Below, piece by piece: positions 1 through 6,770 of a stretch of 10,022 nt of DNA. A model generated the notes under the pieces. It worked only from the letters and a program-made list of their open reading frames with translations, did not search any database and was not told where the DNA came from. The first letter of the stretch is position 1. Each line of letters begins with the position of its first letter. Origin of the DNA: Elusimicrobia bacterium RIFCSPLOWO2_01_FULL_54_10 (GTDB taxonomy: Bacteria; Elusimicrobiota; Elusimicrobia; 2-02-FULL-39-32); NCBI GenBank assembly GCA_001799975.1, contig MGUQ01000124.1, forward strand, positions 5,927 to 15,948. The letters run 5' to 3'. The translations under genes and the position numbers were made by a program.

Positions 1-434
1 GCGGAAGTGCCGTTGTCCACCGTCACAATCAACTTGGCCCCCTGGGCGCGGCATTTTTCCAGAAGGGAATTGTGCAGGCCGTACCCTTCAGTCCCCGGAA
101 TCATCCATTCCACATCAGCCCCCAGGGATTTCAGGGTGCGCACCAGAATGGCGATGGAAGTGACCCCGTCCACATCGCTGTCGCCGTAAATGATGATTTT
201 TTCTTTTGTGTCCACCGCCTGACGCAGGCGAACGACCGCTTTCTCCATGTCCGGCAGCAGAAAGGGGCTGTGCAGATCTGCCAAAGACGGGCGCAGAAAA
301 TTTTCCGCCTCTGCGGCAGAGCTGATGCCGCGGCTCACAAGCAGCGCGGCCACCGGCTTGGGCAAGCCCAGAGATTCCGCCAATTGAGCGGTTTTGGCAG
401 CGTCGGTTTTTTTATGGGTCCAGTTTTTTTTCAT
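1..434 (-). CDS. recJ: Single-stranded-DNA-specific exonuclease RecJ, N-terminal part (truncated by window edge)
   Basis: Only the first 144 residues are in the window. RecJ is a cytoplasmic 5'-3' exonuclease on single-stranded DNA that acts in recombination and mismatch repair. The reading begins MKKNW, with the Trp near the N terminus that is common in RecJ. It reaches DHH motif I as IIIYGDSDVDGVTS (about residues 80-93), keeping all three aspartates of DxDxDG (D85, D87, D89). Motif II follows as IVTVDNGTS (about 136-144), with EGYGLHNSLL in between. The usual Tyr inside motif I is Ser here, which should not remove metal binding. The DHHA1 and OB-fold domains lie outside the window. The ATG overlaps the TGA of the upstream phosphorylase gene as ATGA. 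No clear Shine-Dalgarno precedes it, so translation is probably coupled. Another DHH-family phosphoesterase is possible but less likely given the N-terminal architecture. Confidence 0.88.
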   Translation of the reverse strand, partial: MKKNWTHKKTDAAKTAQLAESLGLPKPVAALLVSRGISSAAEAENFLRPSLADLHSPFLLPDMEKAVVRLRQAVDTKEKIIIYGDSDVDGVTSIAILVRTLKSLGADVEWMIPGTEGYGLHNSLLEKCRAQGAKLIVTVDNGTS

Positions 435-1750
435 GAGCGCAAAATCTGGTGCACCAGCCGCGGGGGGCGCGGCCTCGTTCTGGCAATTTTAAGGCCTGAT
501 AAAAACATATTTTCGGCGCCGTCCAGAAGCTCCTGGCTTGACCCGATCAGCTCCGCAACGGGTTCGCCGCGTTCCACCTGATCTCCCACTTTTTTGTAGA
601 GAAGAATGCCCGCCGCTGGGTCAATGACGCTTTTTTGGGTTTGGCGCCCTGCGCCCAACAGCAACGCCGCCATGCCCACCGCTCTGGCCTCCAGGATGTT
701 CACAAAGCCCTTCCAGGGAGACGGAAGAATCTTGCGGATGCGGGCGCGGGCCAGTATTTCTCCGGGTTTTTCGCAGACGGCGCTGTCGCCGCCCTGGGCC
801 GCGATCATCTCTGAAAATTTCTTCAAGCCTGAGCCGTCCAGGCGCGCCTGGCGGATTTGCGCACGGCCTTCAACAGAGTTTTTCGCCCGGCCTCCCAGAA
901 AAAGCATCCAGCCGCCCAACACTTCCGTTAATTCTACAAAATCCCATGTCAGCCGGTTTTCCTTCCCCCGCAGAATTTCCACGGTCTGCTCGATTTCCAC
1001 CGCGTTGCCCACAGCGGCCCCCAGAGGCTGGCTCATGTCCGTGATGACCGCGGTCATTTTCTTGCGCGCCCGCTTGCCGATGTCCAGCACGGCCTTGGCC
1101 AGGCGCAGGGCATCGCGCTTGTCCTTCATGAAAGCCCCTGTTCCCGTCTTCACATCCAGGACCAGGGCATCGGCGCCTTCGGCGAGTTTTTTGGACATGA
1201 TGCTGGCCGAAATGAGCGGAATGGACTCCACGGTGGCCGTCACATCGCGCAAGGCGTACAGCTTTTTGTCCGCCGGTGCGATTTCCGCCGTCTGGCCGAT
1301 CATGCAGACGCCGATTTTTCGGATTTGCTCGATAAATTCCTCGCGGCCCATGTTTGTGCGGAATCCTGGTATGGATTCCAGCTTGTCCAGCGTGCCGCCC
1401 GTATGGCCGAGCGCTCGGCCGGAAATCATGGGCACGGGAACGCCGCAGGCGGCCGCCAAGGGAGCCAGAGCCAGGGAAATGCCGTCTCCCACGCCTCCGG
1501 TGGAATGTTTGTCCACCTTGATTCCGGAAATGGAGGACAAGTCCAGAGTTTCTCCGCTGTTCAGCATGGACGAAGTCAAAAAGGAGGTTTCCTTGGGCGT
1601 CAGCCCTTTCAGGAATGACGCCATGAGGAAGGACGAGGCCTGATAATCCGAAATGTCTCCGCGGGTGAACCCGGAGACGAAGAAATTAATTTCTTCCTCG
1701 GTGAGAAGGCCGCCGTCCCGTTTTTTGGAGATTATGTCCGTGGCGAGCAC
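431..1750 (-). CDS. deoA: Thymidine phosphorylase / pyrimidine-nucleoside phosphorylase
   Basis: Cytoplasmic salvage enzyme that phosphorolyses thymidine, and perhaps uridine, to the base plus (deoxy)ribose-1-phosphate. The 439-residue length is normal for the family. The N-terminal helical domain carries ISKKRDG (about 7-13). The phosphate-binding stretch is KVDKHSTGGVGDG (78-90; K81, H82, S83). The family signature SGRALGHTGGTLDKLE spans 110-125. The pyrimidine-site residues of E. coli DeoA are matched by R168 in YALRDVT and by S183 and K187 in SASIMSKKLA. The PYNP C-terminal domain runs from about 345 to 410, followed by a basic Arg/Pro tail. The start is GTG at 1750, with GGAG four bases upstream inside the purine phosphorylase gene, which it overlaps by 19 nt. 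MLATDIISKKRDG aligns with the usual family N terminus. Strict thymidine use versus broader PyNP specificity cannot be told from sequence alone. Confidence 0.95.
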   Translation of the reverse strand: MLATDIISKKRDGGLLTEEEINFFVSGFTRGDISDYQASSFLMASFLKGLTPKETSFLTSSMLNSGETLDLSSISGIKVDKHSTGGVGDGISLALAPLAAACGVPVPMISGRALGHTGGTLDKLESIPGFRTNMGREEFIEQIRKIGVCMIGQTAEIAPADKKLYALRDVTATVESIPLISASIMSKKLAEGADALVLDVKTGTGAFMKDKRDALRLAKAVLDIGKRARKKMTAVITDMSQPLGAAVGNAVEIEQTVEILRGKENRLTWDFVELTEVLGGWMLFLGGRAKNSVEGRAQIRQARLDGSGLKKFSEMIAAQGGDSAVCEKPGEILARARIRKILPSPWKGFVNILEARAVGMAALLLGAGRQTQKSVIDPAAGILLYKKVGDQVERGEPVAELIGSSQELLDGAENMFLSGLKIARTRPRPPRLVHQILRS

Positions 1751-2568
1751 AGGACTCCGCGAATCAGGGATGATATTGCGCCCGCAGATTTTTTACCGCT
1801 GGCCAAAACTTCATCATGGCGCAGGGGCGTTTTCGAAACTCCGGCCGCCTGGTTGGCCACAAAACAAAGGGCAAGCACCTGCATGCCCATTTGATGCGCA
1901 ACTGCTGCCTCCGGGACCACCGACATGCCCACAATGTCCGCCCCAAGCGAGGCCAGCGCGTTGATTTCCGCAGGAGTTTCATAAGACGGCCCGCTCATGG
2001 CGGCATAAACTCCGGGGACCGCGCGAAGCTTGGCTTTTTTAGCCAGGGCCAGCGCTTCCTTCCGAAGCTTTTCGGAATAGACGGCGGTAAAATCCGCGAA
2101 CCGTTCGCCAAAGGCAGGGTCATGCGCGCCGCGAAGCGGATTGTCTCCCATAAAATTGATGTGGTCCTCCACAATCACAATGTCCCCCGCTTTCAACTTG
2201 CGGTCAATGCCGCCAGCGGCCGCCGTGAGGATGAGCTTTTTACATCCAAAAAACGATGCCAGCCGAACGGGAAAAATGACTTTTTCCATGGAGTGGCCTT
2301 CATAAAAATGAAACCGTCCGGAATAGACAAGGATTTGCTTCCCGAACAGCTCGCAGGCAATGAGTTTCCCCGCATGACCGGCCACCGCCAGAGTAGAAAA
2401 TCCGGGAATTTCCGCGTAGGAAATCGTCACGGAATTTTTAGCTTCCTGAACCACATCTTCAAGACCTGAGCCCAGCACGAGCGCCCATTCGGGCTTGAAC
2501 GCGGCGCCCAGTTTTGCGCGCAGAAAATCTTCGGCTTTCCACAGCAAGGAAACTGCGTCGGAGGGCAT
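1732..2568 (-). CDS. punA: Purine nucleoside phosphorylase, trimeric (class I) type
   Basis: Phosphorolyses inosine, guanosine and their deoxy forms to the free base and (deoxy)ribose-1-phosphate. The 278 residues match the trimeric class (human PNP/PunA), not hexameric E. coli DeoD. Visible active-site elements are GSGLED (33-38; phosphate Ser34), GHAGKL (64-69), GRFHFYEGH (84-92; R85, H87, E90), TAAAGG (115-120), GPSYETPAE (193-201; E197), GMSVVPE (214-220; M215) and VANQAAG (237-243; N239). H251 matches human H257. Asn at 239, rather than the Asp of MTA phosphorylase, together with E197 argues for 6-oxopurine nucleosides. It is the first gene of the minus-strand salvage operon. The ATG at 2568 gives the expected spacing to the GSG loop, but no Shine-Dalgarno is visible upstream. 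The 3' end runs 19 nt into the next gene. Confidence 0.94.
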   Translation of the reverse strand: MPSDAVSLLWKAEDFLRAKLGAAFKPEWALVLGSGLEDVVQEAKNSVTISYAEIPGFSTLAVAGHAGKLIACELFGKQILVYSGRFHFYEGHSMEKVIFPVRLASFFGCKKLILTAAAGGIDRKLKAGDIVIVEDHINFMGDNPLRGAHDPAFGERFADFTAVYSEKLRKEALALAKKAKLRAVPGVYAAMSGPSYETPAEINALASLGADIVGMSVVPEAAVAHQMGMQVLALCFVANQAAGVSKTPLRHDEVLASGKKSAGAISSLIRGVLCSPRT

Positions 2569-2591
2569 GATTTATGATATAATTTTTTGAC
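2569..2591. promoter_or_regulatory. Divergent promoter region between the nucleoside-salvage and transketolase operons
   Basis: Only 23 bp separate the two divergent start codons, and they are far more AT-rich than the flanking genes. On the plus strand TGATATAAT (2575-2583) is a perfect extended -10 box (TGn plus TATAAT), while no good -35 is seen. On the minus strand the same bases offer TATCAT (2579-2574) as a weaker -10 for the phosphorylase operon. Neither start codon has a Shine-Dalgarno. The predicted plus-strand start of transcription, near 2590, would leave almost no leader before the ATG at 2592. This is inferred from sequence only. Confidence 0.6.
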
Positions 2592-3467
2592 ATGCAACAT
2601 GCCTCAAAGACCATGAAGGCCGCTCAGCCAGCCATGGATTTACAAGCAGAAGAAGTCAAGCGCCTCAAAGACATCGCTAAAGAGCTCCGTGTGTGGATCA
2701 TCCGGATGCTGGCCGAAGCCGGCTCCGGCCACCCGGGCGGTTCCCTTTCAGCGATTGACATTTTGACGGTGCTCTACTTCCATTCCCTGCGCCACCGCCC
2801 TCTCGAACCTGATTGGGCCGTGCGCGACCGTTTTATTCTCTCCAAAGGCCACGGAGTGCCCGCGCTCTACGCCGCGCTGGCCAAGTCCGGATATTTCCCC
2901 ATGGAAGAACTGCTCACTCTCCGCAAAACCGGCAGCCGCATGCAGGGCCACCCTGTGGCGGGCACGGTGCCCGGAGTGGAAGCCTCCACAGGCTCTCTGG
3001 GCCAGGGGCTCTCCATCGCTCAAGGGCTGGCCATGGCGTCCAAACTGGACGGCGACACTTACAGGGTTTTCAGCATGATCGGTGACGGCGAATCCCAGGA
3101 AGGGCAGATTTGGGAAACAGCTATGTCCGCGCCAAAGTTCGGATTGGACAACCTCATCGTTTTTCTGGATTACAACAATGGGCAGATTGACGGCCACACC
3201 CGCGAAATCATGAGCTTGGAACCGGTTGGAGATAAGTGGGGGGCATTCAATTGGGACGTGCAGGATATCGACGGCCACGACATCCCCAAAATCATCAGCG
3301 CCATCGAGCGAACGCGCAACATCAAAGGCAAGCCGCACTTGATCATCGCCCACACGGTCAAGGGCAAGGGCGTGTCTTTCATGGAAGACAACATCGAGTG
3401 GCACGGCAAGGCTCCCTCCAAAGAAGAAGCCGAGAGCGCCATTGAAGAAATTCAAAGGTCCCACTGA
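2592..3467 (+). CDS. Transketolase, N-terminal (TPP pyrophosphate-binding) subunit
   Basis: First half of a split transketolase, which moves two-carbon units between ketose and aldose phosphates in the pentose phosphate pathway. It has 291 residues. Key elements are GSGHPGGS (44-51; H47), SKGHG (84-88; H87), QGHP (118-121; H120), TGSLGQGL (133-140), and the thiamine-diphosphate motif starting IGDGESQEG (163-171) and ending YNNGQIDG (194-201). EWHGK (269-273; H271) matches the substrate-binding His near the end of the yeast PP domain. The longest start is ATG at 2592. In-frame ATGs at 2613 and 2634 are also possible: homology begins only at about residue 20, and none of the three has a good Shine-Dalgarno. 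The stop codon shares one base with the next start (TGATG), so the two subunits are probably made in equal amounts. Confidence 0.95.
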   Translation: MQHASKTMKAAQPAMDLQAEEVKRLKDIAKELRVWIIRMLAEAGSGHPGGSLSAIDILTVLYFHSLRHRPLEPDWAVRDRFILSKGHGVPALYAALAKSGYFPMEELLTLRKTGSRMQGHPVAGTVPGVEASTGSLGQGLSIAQGLAMASKLDGDTYRVFSMIGDGESQEGQIWETAMSAPKFGLDNLIVFLDYNNGQIDGHTREIMSLEPVGDKWGAFNWDVQDIDGHDIPKIISAIERTRNIKGKPHLIIAHTVKGKGVSFMEDNIEWHGKAPSKEEAESAIEEIQRSH

Positions 3468-4396
3468 TGGCCGCCAAAGCGACGCGCCAGTCTTTCGGAG
3501 AAGCGGTAGTGGCCCTGGCGGAAACTAATCCCAACATCGTGGTGATGGATGCAGATCTGGGCAAGTCCACCATGACCGGGGCATTCATGAAAAAATTCCC
3601 CGATCGTTATTTTGAGTTCGGCATCGCGGAACAGAACATGATCAGCACTGCGGCCGGCATGGCCCTGGGCGGAAAAATTCCTTTTGCAGCATCGTTTTCC
3701 TGCTTCCTTGTGGGCCGCTACGAAACGGTGAGAATGTCAGTGTCCTATTCCAACACCAATGTAAAGCTGGTGGGCACTCACGCGGGCGTGGGTATCGGCG
3801 AAGACGGCAATTCTCAGATGGGGCTGGAAGACATCGCCCTTTTGCGGTCTCTCCATAATTTTGTGATTTTACAGCCGGCGGACGATTTGGAAGCTAAACA
3901 GGCCGTCGCCTGGGCCGCAGAATATGTGGGCCCGGTTTATTTGCGGCTCACCCGGCAGAAGCTGGAAGACATTCATTCTCCCGATTACAAATTTCAAATG
4001 GGCAAGGGAGATGTTCTGAAATCGGCCAAGGGCGGGCAGGCCATAACCATTTTTGCCACGGGCGGCGTGGTGGGCAATGCTCTGAAAGCTGTGGAAGAGC
4101 TGGAAAAGAGCGGAGCCTCCATCAACCTTGTCAACATGCACACCATCAAGCCGCTCGATCAGGAGCTGGTGCTCAAACTCGCGAAAAATTCCAGGATTAT
4201 ATTAACGATTGAAGACCACAACATTGTGGGTGGACTGGGAAGCGCGGTGAGCGAAGTTGTTGCCGGGGCAGGCTTGCCTGTTAAAGTGCACCGGCACGGC
4301 GTTGTGGAATTTGGAGAGTCCGGCACGCCCGAAGGTCTTTACGAGAAGTTCGGTTTTTCCGCCTCAAAAATCAAGGCTCTCATTCAGAGCCTGTAA
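3467..4396 (+). CDS. Transketolase, C-terminal (Pyr plus C-domain) subunit
   Basis: Second half of the split transketolase, 309 residues. The Pyr domain starts with VVMDADLGKST (25-35) and carries the cofactor-activating Glu in FGIAEQNM (51-58; E55, matching yeast E418). THAGVGIGEDG (104-114) supplies H105 and D113, matching yeast H469 and D477. VYLRLTR (157-163) contributes substrate-phosphate arginines. The C-terminal domain starts around 190 (AITIFATGG) and includes HTIKPLD and EDHNIVGGLG. At the position of yeast H481/E. coli H473 the sequence has Gln (Q117, codon 3815-3817). The start overlaps the previous stop by one base, with AAAGG about 9 nt upstream as a modest ribosome site. The 3' end overlaps the convergent SPFH gene by 17 bp. 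The split E1-like layout also resembles DXS and pyruvate dehydrogenase beta, but the paired N subunit is a clear transketolase. Confidence 0.94.
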   Translation: MAAKATRQSFGEAVVALAETNPNIVVMDADLGKSTMTGAFMKKFPDRYFEFGIAEQNMISTAAGMALGGKIPFAASFSCFLVGRYETVRMSVSYSNTNVKLVGTHAGVGIGEDGNSQMGLEDIALLRSLHNFVILQPADDLEAKQAVAWAAEYVGPVYLRLTRQKLEDIHSPDYKFQMGKGDVLKSAKGGQAITIFATGGVVGNALKAVEELEKSGASINLVNMHTIKPLDQELVLKLAKNSRIILTIEDHNIVGGLGSAVSEVVAGAGLPVKVHRHGVVEFGESGTPEGLYEKFGFSASKIKALIQSL

Positions 4397-5354
4397 TCCT
4401 CTTGCCTTTTTCAGCCTGACCCGCAGCCTTTTCTTTAAATAATTCCGCAATCCCGGCAATCGAGCTCATCACGGAACTGCTTTCAATGGGCAGGAAAATT
4501 TTCGTGGCTGGGCCTTCGGCGATTTTGGGGAGCATTTCCAAATATTTGATGGCGAGCAGGTCGTTGGTGGGACGACCGGAATGGATGGCGCTGTAAACGA
4601 TCTCGATCTCATATTTTTGCGCGTCCGCCACCCTCTTGATCGCCTCGGCTTTGCCTTCCGCCTCCAGAATGGCTGATTGTTTCTGGCCTTCCGCGCGCAG
4701 CACAGAGGACTGCTTTTCCCCTTCGGCTTTTAAAATCTGGGACTGGCGTATGCCTTCCGCCTCCAAAATAAAAGCTCTCTTTTCGCGCTCGGCTTTCATC
4801 TGCTTGGACATGGAATCCGTGATGTCTTTGGGCGGCTCGATGGCTTTCAGCTCCACGCGCGTGACTTTGACCCCCCACTTGTCTGTGGCTTCGTCCAGGA
4901 CATTGCGCAGCTGAATGTTAATTTTGTCGCGGGAGGTGAGCGTGTGGTCCAGTTCCATTTCGCCCACAATATTCCTTAAAGATGTTTGGGCCAGGTTGAT
5001 GATGGCCATGTGAAAATTGGCGACATTGTACATCACCTTGAACGGGTCAGTAATTTGGAAGTAGATCACGGCGTCCACCCGCACGGAGGCGTTGTCCTTG
5101 GTGATCACTTCCTGGGGCGGCACGTCGATGACCTGCTCGCGCATGTCCGCCTTCCTCATGGCTTGGAAGAACGGCCATATGAACACCAACCCGGAATCTG
5201 CGGTGCGGGTGTATCTGCCCAAGGTGGTCACCACGCCTTTTTCGTGCTGCTGGACGATGCGAAGAGCCATAGAGGCAAAGATGAACGCGGCCACAACGGC
5301 CACGATCATGGCCATGGAGAAGGGGATGATGCTCGACAAAGATGAAGCTTCCAT
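4380..5354 (-). CDS. SPFH/Band 7 (stomatin/paraslipin-like) membrane protein
   Basis: A 324-residue prohibitin-superfamily protein. One N-terminal membrane segment (about 12-32) is followed by the Band 7 domain: IVQQHEKGVVTTLGRY (33-48), DSGLVFIWPF (53-62), DVPPQEVITKDNASVRVDA (77-95), then NIVGEMELDHTLTSRDKIN (128-146) and GVKVTRVELKAIEPP (161-175). A charged helix with four 11-residue AEG/QS repeats (196-239) should form the assembly coiled coil. The C-terminal region (LAIKYLEMLPKIAEGPATKIFLP) is typical of QmcA/stomatin relatives. Such proteins form membrane rings or microdomains and often pair with NfeD, as here: the NfeD stop directly abuts this ATG (TAA-ATG) and AAGGAG lies 9 nt upstream, inside nfeD. 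HflK/HflC is less likely because there is no partner gene of that type. Confidence 0.93.
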   Translation of the reverse strand: MEASSLSSIIPFSMAMIVAVVAAFIFASMALRIVQQHEKGVVTTLGRYTRTADSGLVFIWPFFQAMRKADMREQVIDVPPQEVITKDNASVRVDAVIYFQITDPFKVMYNVANFHMAIINLAQTSLRNIVGEMELDHTLTSRDKINIQLRNVLDEATDKWGVKVTRVELKAIEPPKDITDSMSKQMKAEREKRAFILEAEGIRQSQILKAEGEKQSSVLRAEGQKQSAILEAEGKAEAIKRVADAQKYEIEIVYSAIHSGRPTNDLLAIKYLEMLPKIAEGPATKIFLPIESSSVMSSIAGIAELFKEKAAGQAEKGKRITGSE

Positions 5355-5786
5355 TTATTGAGTCTCCTTTTTCTTGACTATCAAATAGGTCCCGCTCACT
5401 TTCAAAATCTCAACCAACGCATTGGTATTGATGGCTTCAGCGGATTCCGCGCGCCAGTGTTCCCCGCGCACTTTCACCGAACCGGGGGCGTGCGGGGCGA
5501 TGGCCTGAGTGACCATGCCTTCCATGCCGATGAGCTCGTCCACATTGGAAGCTCGGGATTCCCCTTTCATGAGGCGTTTGGCAAGCGGTCTGGCAATCAG
5601 GACAAACACAACCGATGTGATGAGGAATACAGCCCAGCAAACGAGAACCGAGGCGCCAAAATAAGCCGCGGCCGATGCGGCAACGGCACCCAGGCCGAAG
5701 CAGAAGGCCACAAATATGCCTGGCGTGACCATCTCGAGCACCATCAGGGCCACACCCAAAATAATCCAGTACAGCCAGCTATTCAT
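5355..5786 (-). CDS. NfeD-family membrane protein (short form, no protease domain)
   Basis: 143 residues. Three hydrophobic segments (about 4-22, 24-45 and 47-66) are followed by a soluble C-terminal OB-fold domain starting near LIGMEGMVTQAI (85-96) and continuing through VKVRGEHWRAES, where the RGE.W.A pattern is typical of NfeD. It lacks the ClpP-like serine protease domain of long NfeD proteins, so it is the short form that usually accompanies an SPFH protein, as here. The likely role is to support oligomers of the stomatin-like partner in the inner membrane. The gene begins 25 nt after the CsgG-like stop, so it probably belongs to the same transcript as the lipoprotein genes. No Shine-Dalgarno is visible before the ATG, unlike its neighbours. 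Confidence 0.9.
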   Translation of the reverse strand: MNSWLYWIILGVALMVLEMVTPGIFVAFCFGLGAVAASAAAYFGASVLVCWAVFLITSVVFVLIARPLAKRLMKGESRASNVDELIGMEGMVTQAIAPHAPGSVKVRGEHWRAESAEAINTNALVEILKVSGTYLIVKKKETQ

Positions 5787-5811
5787 TCAACACCATTCAG
5801 TGCGGCGGGGG

Positions 5812-6741
5812 TTAATCTTCCAGACGGCAAATGTCGCCCTTGGAGGGTGAACGGCCTTTCAAAATTTTTCCCAGAGAAAGTTTTTCGCCGGCGTGCGATG
5901 CAACTTCCAAAGTTCCTAATTCCTCTTCTTCCCGTCCTAAAACAATCCCTGAATCCGGGTCCCTGATTTCGGCTCTCTGAGAATAAACTTTTAGCTTCTG
6001 CCCCACTTCCAGGCCGGACTCCGTGCCGGCGCTCAAATAAATTTTGCCGCTGGCCACCTGAGCGATGCGGCAGCTCCAGGGCTTCTTGTTAATCTGGGAG
6101 GTGATGTTTTCAATGAGCTGGGACACGGCCGCGCGCAGAGCGTCGCCTTCAATGCTCTCGGCATAGCCGCCCTTGGTGCCCAATCCCAAAAAGCCTCCTG
6201 AAGACACTTTCGATACGCCCTTGCCGGAATCCGCAAGCAGGATTTGGCCCGTCTCCGCGTCCACCACGCGGATGTCCACCGTGCAGGTGGCTTCCTGGCG
6301 CTTGCTCTGGACCACGATGTATTCTGAACCCGTGGTGCGCACGCCGAAATTGGAAATGGCGCCGGTCACGATGGCCGACAAGCCCAGGACCTTGCCCATT
6401 TGCGCGGCGGTTTTGGAATCAATGACGCCGGACAGTCCCAGCTTCTGCTCGTCCAGCATCTTGTCCAGTTTGTCCCGCTCCACCACGATGAACTTGCCCG
6501 TCTTGACGAGCTCGGTGATGAGGATGTCGGATGCCGCCTGGCCCAGCCTCTGCTGGCCGTAGGCCGTCTTGTTGTCAAAAGCCACCACGCCCACGCGCCG
6601 CTTGGGGCCCGTGTATTTGGAATCAACTTTTTTTGTTTCATTAGCGGAAACATCCTGTTTCATTTTCACGCTGGTGCGAGCCGCGCAGCCCGAAAATGCC
6701 AAGGACGAAGCCAGTCCGAGCCCTACAATTGTTTTGATCAT
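5812..6741 (-). CDS. CsgG-family outer-membrane lipoprotein with a FlgT C-like tail
   Basis: 309 residues counted from ATG 6741. A short signal peptide ends in the lipobox AFSGC (C19 lipidated). The CsgG domain runs from about 48 to 218: RVGVVAFDNKT, GQAASDILITELVKTGKF, VVERDKLDKMLDEQKLG, LSAIVTGAISNFG, then VDIRVVDAETGQILL and a Gly/Ser-rich loop (177-193). The last 90 residues (GKIYLSAGTESGLEVGQKLKVY, then DPDSGIVLGREEEELGTLEV) resemble the small beta domain at the C terminus of FlgT; this is by eye. CsgG forms the outer-membrane pore for curli, but most relatives have unknown cargo and no curlin gene is seen here. The frame opens at 6774 (ATGA overlap with the preceding gene). ATG 6741 was chosen because GGAGG sits just upstream and it gives a normal signal peptide. 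Confidence 0.88.
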   Translation of the reverse strand: MIKTIVGLGLASSLAFSGCAARTSVKMKQDVSANETKKVDSKYTGPKRRVGVVAFDNKTAYGQQRLGQAASDILITELVKTGKFIVVERDKLDKMLDEQKLGLSGVIDSKTAAQMGKVLGLSAIVTGAISNFGVRTTGSEYIVVQSKRQEATCTVDIRVVDAETGQILLADSGKGVSKVSSGGFLGLGTKGGYAESIEGDALRAAVSQLIENITSQINKKPWSCRIAQVASGKIYLSAGTESGLEVGQKLKVYSQRAEIRDPDSGIVLGREEEELGTLEVASHAGEKLSLGKILKGRSPSKGDICRLED

Positions 6742-6745
6742 ATTT

Positions 6746-6750
6746 CCTCC
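6746..6750 (-). promoter_or_regulatory. Shine-Dalgarno that favours the CsgG start at 6741
   Basis: The minus strand reads GGAGG, then AAAT, then ATG. The longer start at 6774 would overlap the upstream stop as ATGA and add an 11-residue polar stretch before the signal peptide. The ribosome site and the lipoprotein signal both favour 6741. Confidence 0.7.
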
Positions 6751-6770
6751 GGATTTTTTGTTGAAATTTA

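Noticed and set aside
72..581. Plus-strand open frame spanning the recJ/phosphorylase junction
   Set aside because: Opposes the RecJ DHH motifs and the phosphorylase C-terminal end; no domain and no ribosome site.
606..1643. Long plus-strand open frame of 345 codons opposite the thymidine phosphorylase gene
   Set aside because: It lies entirely inside a well-supported gene, its translation has no recognisable domain and a skewed Arg/Ser/Pro composition, and it has no ribosome site. It is a shadow of GC-rich coding bias.
1816..2469. Plus-strand open frame of 217 codons opposite the purine phosphorylase gene
   Set aside because: Antisense to a gene with all active-site motifs. The translation is His/Arg-rich without domains.
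2588..2605. CATG-CAA-CATG near the transketolase start as an operator palindrome
   Set aside because: The arms are four self-complementary bases, expected often by chance, and they lie inside the putative coding start.
2748..3464. Minus-strand open frame of 238 codons opposite the transketolase N subunit
   Set aside because: Covers a certain gene in antisense; composition and lack of motifs mark it as a shadow.
5794..5796. Upstream ATG before nfeD (reads Met-Val-Leu-Asn-Glu-stop) as a regulatory mini-ORF
   Set aside because: Only five codons, no ribosome site, and its TAG overlaps the nfeD start by chance-level sequence. Too weak to call.
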